Shown here: positions 1 through 11,999 of the stretch, piece by piece
How the letters are laid out: every line of letters starts with the position of its first letter
Numbering within the stretch: position 1 is the first letter of the stretch
Source: Adenophora triphylla var. japonica
Taxonomy: Eukaryota; Streptophyta; Magnoliopsida; Asterales; Campanulaceae
Direction of reading: 5' to 3'
Assembly: GCA_022495995.1 (NCBI GenBank)
Contig: JAFEMH010007473.1
Span: 1 to 64,000 of the forward strand
DNA: 64,000 nucleotides
The notes under the pieces: model-generated
What the model was told of the DNA's origin: nothing
The model's input: only the letters and a program-made list of their open reading frames with translations
Databases searched by the model: none
Program-made: the position numbers and the translations under genes

Positions 1-2363
1 GGGTCACTGTCTCGGAATCTAAAAGCGGTAAAGGGAGAGGGGTGAGAATAAATCTCAATGAAGCTATTATGATATGCGGCAGAGATGCCAAACGAGTCTG
101 GCAACAAGCGTAGCGTGGTAGCTACATAACACATTATGAAAGCGGTAAACACCTTACGTTACCTCATTTTACCTTTTCCGTACGAACAATAAGTCGTACA
201 ACGTGGGAGTAAAACTCCACTCTTTGGTGAATTGCCTCAAGCACCTTCGCCTCTTATAGGACTCATACCCCGGACCATCCATATAAGAAAGGATCCCTAT
301 ATTAGAGTATCCCAAAAAATAATATCGTCCCTCCTTACGAAATAACGCCACACGTCATCACATAAAGCTTTTTGGAGTCAATACGGTCGTTAGCACGGCC
401 CCGCCCCGTGGCCGCGAGTGGGGAAGGGTCACCGGTATGATGTACCTTCAATCACTTATAGAACAAATCCATAATTGATTGGCATCCATCATACCCACCC
501 GAACATAAACACGCTCAAGCACATGATAGATACTTGAGATAATCCACAAAACGGGATAATAATATAACAATACCAAATAATCCACAAAGGGGATAAACAC
601 TATAGCAACATGGTACAATATACTCATGTTCAACCAACATTATAATGCAACATTTAAGTAATACACTATGCATAATATCACCAAATGAATATGAGTTCAC
701 TTAAGGTAACAATATAACCACATAATCCACACCGGGAACAATGAAATCAACATGCCAAGTAATCCACAACCGGAATACAATACTAGCAACATACCAGAGA
801 ATCCACAACGGGAATACTACACAACCATATACCAAACAATCCACAATTGGGATAGTCATGCTACAGTGATATATATACATTTAATACAATAGTGTGGCTT
901 ATGGTTTTAAACATGATTCAAGCTATCTATACTGAGTATGGGCAAGTAAGGTCACCAAGTATCATAAACCAACCCTACGAAGTCATTACTCAACCTTGAA
1001 TAAATCTTATTAAAGGTGCAAGACCTACTTCCCAAGTTTGGACCACTTTGCGAACAATATTTAACTACTCCTACAATTCCATTTTGACCAATTAAAAGGT
1101 CATGGTCAAGCCAAGGTATCCTACTCTAACCTAGGTTAAAGAGGATCAATTAGCATCCGGGTTGATTTGGTCCTACTAATTTATATTGGGTGGAAGTCAT
1201 ACCACGAGTTTATTGAAGAAAATCAGCAAAAGAAAAAAACTGGGGAAAATCTGGTGACATGGGCGACCGCCCATGTCACTTGGGCGACCGCCCAAGTGAG
1301 TTTACAAGGAGAGCCAACGTGCCGCCTTGGGCGGCCGCTCGGCCCCATGGGCGACCGCCCGTGGCCCTTTCGGCACACACGAATTTCCAACTTAATTTAC
1401 TTAGTTTATTTCCTTTTAAATCTTTCCTAATTTCATGAATACTAAAGGATTGTTTAACCTCACAACTTCAACTTAAATCATCCAAATCCAAGATCATATA
1501 GATTTAAGTTAATTACCAATTAATTCCCACCCATTTCATTTCTCAATTCAAGCTAACATCTTCTAACCTAACTTCACCCATTTCATTCAATTCAAGTTAA
1601 GATCTCCTAACCTATCTTCACCCATTTCATTCAATCTAAATCAATTCCTAAGAACAAGAGTATCCTTCTTTGTCATTTACCCATCTCCCAACTTTAAATA
1701 GGTTTCCAAGGCATTTACAAAATTATCATCACAACAAGAACAACAAATAGAGTTTCATGAACATTCATAAGAAGGGAATCATAACAACTCACTTTAGATT
1801 TTAATATGGAAGATTGATCTTTCTCACTTGATGGATTCTTCTAGATAATCCAACTTCAAAGCTACCCTTAGACTTGGATTTGATGGAGGAAGAGCTTGGC
1901 TTCAAAGCTTGGGTTGAGCTTCCATGGAGTCTAAGGATTTACTAGGAGGAAGATGAAAGAATGAAGGAGGAGGAAGGAGAGTGAGGAGGATGTAGAAGGG
2001 GGGGGGGCCGGATGGAGGAAGTAAGGGGGAGAGGAGAGGGGAACACTTGGGGGGATTTGGAGTGAAGAGGGAATTGGCCCCCCTCTTCTAAAGACTTTCA
2101 ACAAATATTTAAATCATTCCCCCTAAATATTTATTCTACTCATTTTAACCTCCTCTCACTATTTATCTATTTTCTATTTTTATTATTCCCCAATCTTCTT
2201 TATTTAATAACCAATAAATTCTCCAAAGATTCTAATCTTACTTCTCACCCAATTTATCTTAAATTAAGAATTTAAAGACATAAAGAAACACATAAAATAA
2301 ATATAAATATTAAAGCATCTAATATAATATTAAAAATAAATGCCTAGGGTTGGGGTCGTTACA
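1..2363 (-). repeat. 3' LTR of the Tekay-like element (partial)
   Basis: This copy lacks about the first 350 bases found at the start of the right LTR, because the window begins inside it. It aligns with the right LTR over its whole length, with scattered substitutions and small indels (for example in the G-run near 2000). It ends at TTACA followed by the polypurine tract. Confidence 0.93.
1254..1364. repeat. Palindrome cluster in Tekay-like LTR (left copy)
   Basis: Three units share the core GGGCGACCGCCC, plus one GCCGCC-TTG-GGCGGC hairpin. The first unit (1254-1279) pairs over 12-bp arms with a 2-base loop. The second (1276-1299) pairs over 11-bp arms with a different outer sequence. The third (about 1345-1364) pairs with one G-T wobble. 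Confidence 0.85.
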
Positions 2364-2380
2364 CTCACTCCCCCTTAAAG
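2364..2380 (-). other. Polypurine tract of the Tekay-like element
   Basis: On the minus strand this reads CTTTAAGGGGGAGTGAG and abuts the 3' LTR. It is the expected plus-strand priming site. Confidence 0.85.
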
Positions 2381-2739
2381 AAAATTCGTCCCGAATTTGA
2401 CTGTCGCTTACCCTAAGGATCAAATAGCAAAGGTTACCTTTCACACATTCTAACTTAACACTTTTCCATTAGATTTCTCAATGGCATAATTCTACTACAC
2501 ACTTTCTTAACCCGAATACTCTAGGACTTCACTTCCCAATTTGTCTCTTCAATACCATGATTCTTTCCAAGATTCCAAATTTCAATAATAATACGATATT
2601 ACAACGCAATATCCCAAGAATACCATAAAATTCTCACTAGCCCGAATTTTCACGCCCTCAAAGAAAATATAGATAAAAAGTATTACATCTTATGTCACCC
2701 AATACATTACGATATCACATTTAAACTTCAAATACTCTA

Positions 2740-2960
2740 TAAGCTGCCCCACATCGGTCTATAAGTCGACTCACCAACATTTCCTAAAACTTCAAATGGA
2801 TTAACAAACTTTGGCGCTAAATTACCTTAGACCTTGCTTCTCCAATTTCACCCCAACAAATTAGAGATCGATATTTTCTTTTCTAACAACGCCTCATACG
2901 GTTTTATCTTAATGCTAGAATGATAACTGTTATTATACGCAAACCCGCTAAGGTTAATTA
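2740..2960 (-). pseudogene. pol: Integrase C-terminal remnant of pol
   Basis: The minus strand reads PYEALL near 2900 (the integrase 'PYEALYG' site). Further on, after frame breaks, it reads APKFVNPFEVLGNVGE at about 2770-2818, matching the integrase C-terminal core that precedes the chromodomain in Tekay-type elements. Stops and frameshifts are frequent. Confidence 0.72.
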
Positions 2961-4118
2961 AACTTCTCAAGTCGAAGGAAAATCCGTCACACAACACAAC
3001 CTATTCTTCCAAAATTTGGATAGTCTTCAAACCTCTTCCTCTCGACTAACTAAATCCTCCAACTCTTAGGATCGGTAACAACTCTCAAAGGAAGCTTCAA
3101 AAGATAAGGTTCCTATTTAAATAACGCAACACGAAGTGTAGCTACTCCCGAGTAGAGGATAAGAAAATCTCACTTATCTAAGTTAAACTCCTCAAAGCAT
3201 ACGTTATCACTTTCCCATTCCGTATAATATCATAATCTAATCTTCCCTTAATACACCTTAAAATTTCACAAAGTCCTCACATCCACTAGGTAAGGTAAGG
3301 ATCGGGTCCGACGCCAACCTATTCTCCATTACTAACAATATGATTCATCCTCATCACAACCTACACCATTTATACGCCCTTTAGAGTCAACCAAGTAACG
3401 ACTTTACAATTCTTAAGAATTTCTTAAATTTCTTCGGTAACACTTGCCAACTCAAAGATCACGGACTCAATCCTCACAAGGTCCTTGGTAACATCCGAGT
3501 TTAAGACTATAGAACCCAAAATTTGAAACCCTCTCAAGCCAACTCATACTAACCAAACTTTGCATGTAAGGACTCCTCACAAGGAATCACTAACCCAACT
3601 CTCAAATTATTTTCACGATCTTCCGGAACTTTAATCAACAAGGAGGTCATCAATTCTAATTACTCTAAAGCCATCAAAATAAGGATTACAGTGCCTTATC
3701 CTACTTAGAACCAACACATGAAACATACCGACGGGAGCACATTTACCATTTACTTACAACTGGCACATAAAAATTTTTGAAAAGACTTCTTATGCAAGTC
3801 TAACATATACTAATTACCCTTCACATCTTAATTCAAATGTTTCACCTTAAATATTCACATATAACAAGAATTTCACATTAAGGTTTACCTATAACAAATA
3901 CCAATATAAGCAATCTAGGCATGGAAAAAGGAGACTCACTTATTATGATAGTCTACCATTATACAACAACTACTTAACCCTCCCGGTCAAGTATATCTCA
4001 AAATCATAAATTAATAATTATACCAATCCAACTGGCAATACATACTCAGTCATGACCACATCACTGTCGTGGTAAATCAAGGGAGGTTCGAGGTATTCTC
4101 TCATAAGAGCAGAACCCT
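2960..4118 (-). other. Interior of Tekay-like element, decayed; no clear gene
   Basis: Between gag and the integrase remnant I find no reverse transcriptase catalytic motif and no open frame of useful length. Given the short interior, protease, reverse transcriptase and RNase H are largely deleted or beyond recognition by eye. Confidence 0.6.
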
Positions 4119-5258
4119 CTAACAATAAAACAAATTCTCAACAATATATGTCACATATAAGCAAAATGTGATGCCAAGCATAAATGATATGCAACATGAT
4201 CCATAAAATATGACCCCTAATTCTGAGACAGGGAATATACCTTTAGTAACCTCTGAGGAAACTATCTCTCCTAGGTTCGAAACATGTACTCGACCATAGA
4301 CCTTCTCTTTCGGTTCTCCTTCGCTATCTCTTTTGGTACCACCTCTTTGTCGTCCACCCAGCTGACCGCTGCTTGAAGCTCGTCCCCTCGTCATCCTTGG
4401 GCAATTCCTCTTAAAGTGTCCCGATGATCCACATTTTAAACACTTGCCTTGCTTACTCCAACACCGATCTTCGGTATGTCCAACCTTCTTGCAAAAGTTA
4501 CAAATCATCCCACTTCCGGACCTTCCACTATTTTCCTCAATGTCCTTCTCGACCTTATATGCTCTATCTATGGTGTCTGATAATCGGCGAAACCATCAAT
4601 CCATAATTTCTTCCTATACTCACTCCTCAAACCTGTTACAAACTTCTGAACCCTTTTCACTTCATGCGATACCAAATGAGGGCAACACCTAGCTAATTCC
4701 TCAAACCGGACTGAATACTGATCTACCGTCATGTTCCCTTGTTTTAGTCCTAAGAATTCAATCTCCTTCTTATCCCTTGTAACCATTGAAATGAAGTAGT
4801 CCTTAAACTGTTTGAGTGAAATTATCCCAAGTCTGGGGCGTATGATCCCGCTCCCAACTTCCCTTCAATTTCTGCCACCACTGATCAGCTAAACCTTCAA
4901 GTTTGAACACGGCATACCTAACTTTCTCTTCGTTGCGACTTTCCATAACCTCAAAGATTTTGTTCATTCTCTCTAACCATTTTTCCGCCCTTAACGGACC
5001 CGGATATCCATTAAAACTCGGTGGATTCATCTTCACAAACCTTTCTAATCCATCACTTTGATACCCCTCAGGTTGATTCGAAACTGATCCTCTAGTCTCC
5101 ATATCCTGTACAAATTTCCTGAATAATTTCATCATCTCTTCATCCTGAATTCCACCTATACCCAAATCTTCTTCAATTCCCAGAACTTTCCGCTGATCAT
5201 CCTTGCTTCCGGCCATTAGAACGGACTCCTGCATAAAACACTCGGCGTCAATTTCCAC
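4119..5258 (-). pseudogene. gag: gag of the Tekay-like element, frameshifted
   Basis: Retrotransposon capsid/nucleocapsid protein, read from 5258 leftwards in three frame segments (5258-4803, 4786-4568, 4508-4119). The first has the retrotrans_gag core (motifs FNGYPGPLRAEKWLERM and WWQKLKGSW). The second continues it (EFLGLKQGNMTVDQY, then a conserved R/E helix). The third carries two CCHC zinc knuckles, CNFCKKVGHTEDRC and CLKCGSSGHFKRNC. Two frame breaks make it non-functional as a single protein. The reading after the knuckles is a hydrophobic stretch without a protease motif that I can recognise. Confidence 0.88.
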
Positions 5259-5303
5259 ACATTCCCACTTAGTCTAGACATCTACCCTTGACCTCTAAAC
5301 TAA

Positions 5304-5315
5304 GCTCTGATACCA
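5304..5315 (-). promoter_or_regulatory. Primer-binding site, tRNA-iMet type
   Basis: The reverse complement reads TGGTATCAGAGC, the standard match to the 3' end of plant initiator-Met tRNA. It is separated from the 5' LTR by two bases. Confidence 0.93.
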
Positions 5316-5317
5316 AC

Positions 5318-8022
5318 TGTGAGCACCCCAACCCGGGACCTAACACGTGTCCCGAGCTAAGGGAGCTCAAACTAAGACAATCCATCTAGATTTTTAAAAC
5401 ATTTATTTGCCTTTAAAGGAAAACCACTTTTCAAACTTCCAAGTAAAATCAATTAATAATATCTCTACTAAAAGGAAATCCATCTACAACTTTAACAATC
5501 CGAAATCTGATCAATTATACAAAAACCCTGAATAACATTGTTTAATAAAAGTGTTGTCCATACAAATTATAAAAGAGGAATACTTAACCAATACTCCTAA
5601 CAACCCACTCCTATACTTAACTTGTCAAGCCCCAAAAGCAAAAGTCCACAATGAAATCCCCGGCCTCACTGGTTCGGGTCACTGTCTCGGAATCTAAAGC
5701 GATAAAGGGAGAGGGGTGAGAATAAATCTCAATGAGCTATTATGATATGCGGCAAGATGCCAAACGAGAAAGTGCAACACATAGCATGGTAGCACATAAC
5801 ACATTATGAAAGCGGTAAACACCTTACGTTACCTCATTTTACCTTTTCCGTCTGAACAATAAGTCGTACAACGTGGGAGTAAAACTCCACTCTTTGGTGA
5901 ATTGCCTCAAGCACCTTCACCTCTTATAGGACTCATACCCCAGACCATCCATATAAGAAAGGATCCCTATATTAGAGTATCCCAAAAATAATATCGTCCC
6001 TCCTTACAACGGTCGCCACACGTCTGTAAAGCTTTTTGGGTCAATACAGTCGTTAGCACAGCCCCACCCCGTGGCCACAGAGTGGGGAAGGGTCACCGGT
6101 ATGATGTACCTTCAATCACTTATAGAACAAATCCATAATTGATTGGCATCCATCATACCCACCCGAACATAAACACGCTCAAGCACATGATAGATACTTG
6201 AGATAATCCACAAAACGGGATAATAATATAACAATACCAAATAATCCACAAAGGGGATAAACACTATAGCAACATGGTACAATATACTCATGTTCAACCA
6301 ACATCATAATGCAACATTTAAGTAATACACTATGCATAATATCACCAAATGAATATGAGTTCACTTAAGGTAACAATATAACCACATAATCCACACCGGG
6401 AACAATGAAATCCACATGCCAAGTAATCCACAACCGGAATACAATACTAGCAACATACCAGAGAATCCACAACGGGAATACTACACAACCATATACCAAA
6501 CAATCCACAATTGGGATAGTCATGCTACAGTGATATATATACATTTAATACAATAGTGTGGCTTATGGTTTTAAACATGATTCAAGCTATCTACACCGAG
6601 TATGGGCAAGTAAGGTCACCAAGTATCATAAACCAACCCTACGAAGTCATTACTCAACCTTGAATAAATCTTATTAAAGGTGCAAGACCTACTTCCCAAG
6701 TTTGGACCACTTTCCGAACAATATTTAACTACTCCTACAATTCCATTTTGACCAATTAAAGGGTCATGGTCAAGCCAAGGTATCCTACTCTAACCTAGGT
6801 TAAAGAGGATCAATTCGCATCCGGGTTGATTTGGTCCTACTAATTTATATTGGGTGGAAGTCATACCACGAGTTTATTGAAGAAAATCAGCAAAAGAGAA
6901 AACTGGGGAAAATCTGGTGACATGGGCGACCGCCCATGTCACTTGGGCGACCGCCCAAGTGAGTTTACAAGGAGAGCCAACATTCTGCCGCCTTGGGCGG
7001 CCGCTCAGCCCCTATGGGCGACCGCCCATGGCCCTTTCGGCTACACACGAATTTCCAACTTAATTTACTTAGTTTATTTCCTTTTAAATCTTTCCTAATT
7101 TCATGAATACTAAAGGATTGTTTAACCTCACAACTTCAACTTAAATCATCCAAATCCAAGATCATATAGATTTAAGTTAATTACCAATTAATTCCCACCC
7201 ATTTCATTTCTCAATTCAAGCTAACATCTTCTAACCTAACTTCACCCATTTCATTCAATTCAAGTTAAGATCTCCTAACCTATCTTCACCCATTTCATTC
7301 AATCTAAATCAATTCCTAAGAACAAGAGTATCCTTCTTTGTCATTTACCCATCTCCCAACTTTAAATAGGTTTCCAAGGCATTTACAAAATTATCATCAC
7401 AACAAGAACAACAAATAGAGTTTCATGAACATTCATAAGAAGGGAATCATAACAACTCACTTTAGATTTTAATATGGAAGATTGATCTTTCTCACTTGAT
7501 GGATTCTTCTAGATAATCCAACTTCAAAGCTACCCTTAGACTTGGATTTGATGGAGGAAGAGCTTGGCTTCAAAGCTTGGGTTGAGCTTCCATGGAGTCT
7601 AAGGATTTACTAGGAGGAAGATGAAAGAATGAAGGAGGAGGAAGGAGAGTGAGGAGGATGTAGAAGGGGGCGGATGGAGGAAGTAAGGGGGAGAGGAGGG
7701 GAACACTTGGGGGATTTGGAGTGAAGAGGGAATTGGCCCCCCTCTTCTAAAGACTTTCAACAAATATTTAAATCATTCCCCCTAAATATTTATTCTACTC
7801 ATTTTAACCTCCTCTCACTATTTATCTATTTTCTATTTTTATTATTCCCCAATCTTCTTTATTTAATAACCAATAAATTCTCCAAAGATTCTAATCTTAC
7901 TTCTCACCCAATTTATCTTAAATTAAGAATTTAAAGACATAAAGAAACACATAAAATAAATATAAATATTAAAGCATCTAATAAAATATTAAAAATAAAT
8001 GCCTAGGGTTGGGGTCGTTACA
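5318..8022 (-). repeat. 5' LTR of the Tekay-like element (2705 bp)
   Basis: Bounded by TGTGAG at 5318 and GTTACA at 8022. The left edge sits two bases from the primer-binding site. Contains the promoter on the minus strand by position. Carries the palindrome cluster at 6917-7032. Confidence 0.93.
6917..7032. repeat. Palindrome cluster in Tekay-like LTR (right copy)
   Basis: Same arrangement as at 1254-1364. The last unit reads ATGGGCGACCGCCCAT here, fully paired, where the left LTR has a wobble pair. Confidence 0.85.
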
Positions 8023-9130
8023 GACAGCCCCGGGCGAGGGTCCTATAGGGCAAGCGGGTCCCACCGACCGAAAAGAAAACGATCCTAGAAGTCTGGCGGG
8101 TAATCGAGTCTTGACGAGTATTCGATGTAAATTACGGATAAAGCTGACGTCAAAGTCAAGATCGTGTCCGAGGGCTCGACAAAAAGTCGGCATGATTTGG
8201 ACTGATAAATGTCCACAGTTGATCTTGACTTGTCGTCAGTTAAGCCGTAATCAGGCATGGAATAATCATTAATCCTTGATGACTCAGTGTCAATGCTGGG
8301 AGTCAGTGTATAATTTATGCCAGTCAGAACCGAAGTCAAGGCGCCGGCCAATATCTTGGTCAAAGTCTGCGGCGGAAAATCGGCAAAACTTCGACTGATT
8401 AGGGTCCCCGAAAGATATTGAGTCGGTATGCCGACAAAGGCTTGAAAGGAAAGGTCTATACACAGACAGGGCATGACACAGACCAGACTAAAAACCAACC
8501 GGGTCTCGGACAAAGTGTGTCACGGACAAGTGCATGGTCGACACGAGGCTTCATGGGATGTTTGGGTAGTCCTGTGCTCATCCGAGAGGCGTAATAAGAC
8601 CAAACGGACCGCGACAAGGATTTCCCCGGGTTAGGGACGTAGTGTGCAGTGTACGGTCACGTGCGCGTAGTGTGCAAGCGATCTATATTCTTTTACGAGT
8701 AAAATAGGAAATTTTTCATGTGTCTTAAAAATATGATGCATGATGATTTTTTTTTTGAAAATTTTCTTTTTTTTTTTGAAAATCCCTTTTTTTTTTGAAA
8801 TTTTTTTTTGAAATTTAATGAACACATAAGCACGTAAGCACGAAAATTCCGACAGTTAGGGACATTATTCCGACAGTCAAAATTTTGACTTTCTCCGAGG
8901 CGGCCAAAACAACACGAAAACTGTGCAAAAATCAACACACACACAAAAATGATTTTCAAAGCCGGGACGGAAGCTTGACCCTCAAAAGCTTTTTTTTTGA
9001 AAACGGTGATACCGGTACGTGGGATTGTTAAACCACAATTTATCCCCGACTCGTGTTAGGAGGCGATAACGGGAAGTTTAATGGTTTCCACCAATATACC
9101 AAGTATCATTTTTTTTTAGAAAAAGCTTAA

Positions 9131-9149
9131 GTCCCCAGCAGAGTCGCCA
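9131..9149 (-). promoter_or_regulatory. Primer-binding site of Tat-1
   Basis: The minus strand reads TGGCGACTCTGCTGGGGAC directly downstream of the LTR end. Tat/Ogre elements use this type of site, from established knowledge of the lineage. Confidence 0.78.
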
Positions 9150-9150
9150 C

Positions 9151-11043
9151 TGTGATGATGTGCATCCGAAAATTTTCCCATTTTTATTTGAAAAAATCAA
9201 CGAAACGGAGTCGCCACGCCATTTTTATTTTGAGGGCCAAAACTTTGAAAAATGCCCGAGATCAGAAATTTGGGTTCGGAGGTCACGTTACGCGTCGGGA
9301 AGGACGTTAGTGTGCACCCGGCGCGCCTCGTAAAACGAGTCTTCCAAACATTCAAAATCCTTTGTTGTGTGTGTGTGTGTGTGTGTATGTGTTTTGGCCA
9401 AAATAAGTTGAAACTGAGGTAAGTAAAAATTGGGAACTCTTTTTAAGGCTTTAAACTGATCCCATGATTTTTTGGATGATTTTTGGGTTGAGATTTGGAA
9501 CTCAAAAGATTTTTGGAAGTTGAAAACCATTTCTGCCAGAATGAAAAAAGCAGTTGACCCTTGACTTTGAAATGGACTTTAGGGCTTGAAAACTCCAGAA
9601 TCTGGGAAAAGTCCGGGAATAAAAAATGTTCAAAACACCTTAAAAAAGGTTTCTGTAAAAGAACTTTTCATCTTGGAGATGATTTGAGAGGTAAAAACCT
9701 TCTGGAAATCTCATATCTGAAATCTGGATTTCCAGAGACTGATGAACTGACCTTTAAAAGAAAATTTGAAAAAAGGAGGTTTACTCACACAAAAAATAAA
9801 TTAAAAATATTTATGGAAAGATATGGATGTCGGCTACAAAAAGTATTTTGTAGTCAACACCAAATTTCAAGTTTATCTATGTCCAAAAAATTAGACCATG
9901 GACTGAGGTCTGAGAAAATTGCTACTGGACAGCAACTTCTCAAGAAAGAAAATATGATTTTAAAGGGGGTTTTGCATCCATGCTTGTCCCCATTTCCCTA
10001 GGTTTTGATTAGTGATAACTTGACATTTTAGTGGTGAATCAACTATATCAAACCATCCTTGGGTTACATTAGGACTAAGCACTTCATTTGCTTGGGAAGG
10101 GGAATTTTATCCTTTGAAAATGAGATTTGATGTATGAAAATAATTTTTAGGGTTTTGAAAATGTGTTTTCTTTGCAAGAAAGTAAGAACACTTTGAAAAT
10201 AATGTAGATCCTTGTAGAAGATCATCCATGGAGATGAACTTCTATGGTGATCTTCTTGGATCTAAAGCAAGAAGATGAATAAACTACATTTTGTAGCTTG
10301 AAAATGCATGCATGGATGAATTTTAGGGTAAGGAGAGGGAGGTTATACCTATCTTCCTTGTGTTTTGTGTTTGAAGGCTTGAATGTGAGAGTGTTTAAGG
10401 CTTGAATATGAGAGTGTTTGAGGGTGTTTAGGGTTGATGATTTGAGTTGGTTAAAGAGAAAACAAGTAGATAACAATGAAGTCCTCTATGTTTTCTCTCT
10501 AATCCTCCTCCTATAGGGTGATTTGAGCTTGGATTGGTGTATGTATGAGAGTATGTATGAGAGTTATTTGAAGTGTTTGTGAGTGAGTGAGATTTGGGAA
10601 AGATTGGAGAGAAAATGGTGGCAATCTAAGGATTCCCACTGTTTTCTCTCTATATTTCGCCGAGTTTCGTTCTTTGTGATCAAATTGTGTTGTGTAAAGG
10701 CGAGAGAGGAGGGTTCAATTTATAGCCCTCTCGAAATTGACAAACATGTCCGCGCGGATATGATTGACGGCGTGCCTTTGTTCATTAATTACGGCTTCAG
10801 GCTTTGGACAGGAAGAATAAAATTCAAAAATCCAGCAGTTTATGTTTTTCAACTTGCCCAATTCGGATTTTTCTTATTTCTTTTGCTTTTTGAGATTCTT
10901 TTCTTGGTTTAACTTTAAATGGCAATGCCCATTTTACCCTTACTTTGTTAGAAAAGTTAGAAATGTTAGGAATGTTAGTAATGTTATAACTTTCGTTAAT
11001 TTTCTAACGAAAATGCTAACAAGCTCAAATTGGAGCACTTACA
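9151..11043 (-). repeat. 5' LTR of Tat-1 (1893 bp)
   Basis: Starts TGTGATGATG next to the primer site and ends GCACTTACA at 11043. The ending matches the TGTAAGT start seen at the second Tat LTR (54523). A (TG)n run lies at 9364-9386 and a CTCGT-AAA-ACGAG hairpin at 9327-9339. Open frames inside (for example 9561-10001) show no recognisable protein. Confidence 0.78.
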
Positions 11044-11618
11044 ATATGGCAACGTTTGTCACGCGACATACTTAGCCATATGGAAACGTTTGTCACGCGA
11101 CATACTTAGCCATATGGCAACCTTTGTCACGCGACATAACTAGCCACAGAGGTGGTTTACACCTGTTTCCTAATTTGATTAGGGCACAAACTCTAAATAC
11201 TAAAGTAGTATAAATATGAGTCTGTAAATAGCCGAAATTGAGCCGAATTTTCAAGAGAGAAAATCACCAAAAAAAGGTTTCTCAATATTCTTCCATAGGT
11301 TTAAGAATCTAGCAATTCACAAGAACTGTTCTTGGTTCATTCTTACGTGTGGACACAATAATAGAGGGTCTTCGCTCGTTTGACGATCAAGGCCTAGAGT
11401 TCCAATCCGAAGATTGAAAGGTTTCTTGAAGATCGAAGATTGTGATTCAAAATCACACCGATAAATTGTTCGATAGCTCAAACCCGGAAAGCAATTAAGG
11501 TTGGTAAATTCTATCTCATAGGAATTCAATTTAATCGTATAGAACGGATCCTAGGGCTTTGGATTTTGTGTTATTTTGATGCTTAATTCCGTTGCGCATG
11601 GACCCATAAAACCCAACA
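11044..11618 (+). repeat. 5' LTR of copia 1, 3' portion
   Basis: Collinear with 17595-18169 with only scattered substitutions. Begins exactly at the Tat-1 end. ATATG at 11044-11048 is the presumed Tat target duplication. Contains a TATAAATA box at 11209-11216. Confidence 0.9.
11048..11145 (+). repeat. Hairpin array in copia 1 left LTR: three 30-bp units, 34-bp period
   Basis: Units at 11048-11077, 11082-11111 and 11116-11145. Each starts GGCAA or GGAAA, has TGTCACGCGACA at its centre and ends CTTAGCC or CTAGCC, so the two halves pair. Confidence 0.92.
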
Positions 11619-11619
11619 G

Positions 11620-11631
11620 TGGTATCAGAGC
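11620..11631 (+). promoter_or_regulatory. Primer-binding site of copia 1 (tRNA-iMet)
   Basis: TGGTATCAGAGC one base after the LTR end. Confidence 0.93.
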
Positions 11632-11849
11632 CCCGTTCGTATGGTTAAGTTTGAATTAACATGCTAGAATTAAGATATAAATCGTTTATATGCTTATTGC
11701 ATGTTATGTATGCGATAGAATGTTTATTGTTTATGTGAAACAATGTGAAAATCGTCTTCTGATTATGCTGAATTAAATCTGTAAAAGCTGTTTACTTGAT
11801 TTGATTGCTTTATGATTAGAATTGATTGAATCTGAAAAATCTGCGAACT

Positions 11850-11999
11850 GGCAACCTATGTCGTGCGACATAGTTAGCCACGAGTGAAAATCTGGTAGTT
11901 GGGCAAGGTATGTCACGCGACATACTTTGCCAACTGGCTGAGTTTGTCACGCGACATACTTAGCCAACTGGATGAGTTTGTCACGCGACATACTTTGCC
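11850..11999 (+). repeat. Hairpin array in copia 1 leader: four 30-bp units
   Basis: Units at 11850-11879, 11902-11931, 11936-11965 and 11970-11999; the last three have the same 34-bp period as the LTR array. The first has CTATGTCG-TG-CGACATAG at its centre and the second GTATGTC-ACGC-GACATAC. Base pairing is kept while the bases differ. Lies 230 bases after the primer site and before gag. Confidence 0.92.

Larger units (their letters stand above)
1..8022 (-). mobile_element. Ty3/gypsy LTR retrotransposon, Tekay/Del-like, decayed; left LTR cut by window edge
   Basis: Two long direct repeats (1-2363 and 5318-8022) flank a 2954-bp interior. The LTR ends are TGTGAGCACCCC and GGTCGTTACA as read on the plus strand. 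The tRNA-iMet primer site lies beside the right LTR and the polypurine tract beside the left one, so transcription runs right to left. The interior has a recognisable gag but only scraps of pol; about half the usual pol length is missing. Long LTRs, the gag type and the integrase tail fit the Tekay/Del chromovirus lineage; that assignment is from family knowledge, not a tree. The right flank (GACAG, 8023-8027) should be the 5-bp target duplication, but the other copy lies outside the window. It appears inserted in the leader of the Tat element at 8023-11043. Confidence 0.9.
8023..11043 (-). mobile_element. Tat/Ogre-like Ty3/gypsy element (Tat-1): 5' LTR plus leader, rest cut off by nested insertion
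   Basis: An LTR at 9151-11043 is followed leftwards by a primer site of the Arg-tRNA type used by Tat/Ogre elements (9131-9149), so the element runs right to left. Its interior (8023-9130) is a non-coding leader with several long T runs. It stops at 8023, exactly where the Tekay-like LTR begins; the remainder must lie left of that insertion and outside the window. Its right end abuts position 11044, inside a copia LTR. Confidence 0.8.

Noticed and set aside
8085..8513. 142-codon minus-strand frame in the Tat-1 leader
   Set aside because: No recognisable domain and no homologue that I can name; it lies in a leader region expected to be non-coding.
9561..10001. 146-codon frame in the Tat-1 LTR
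   Set aside because: Inside an LTR, Lys-rich with no domain; chance frame more likely.
11048..11999. CRISPR-like array (regular palindromic repeats, 34-bp step)
   Set aside because: Spacers are only four bases and not unique, the units lie in a plant LTR, and no cas genes exist in a eukaryotic context.
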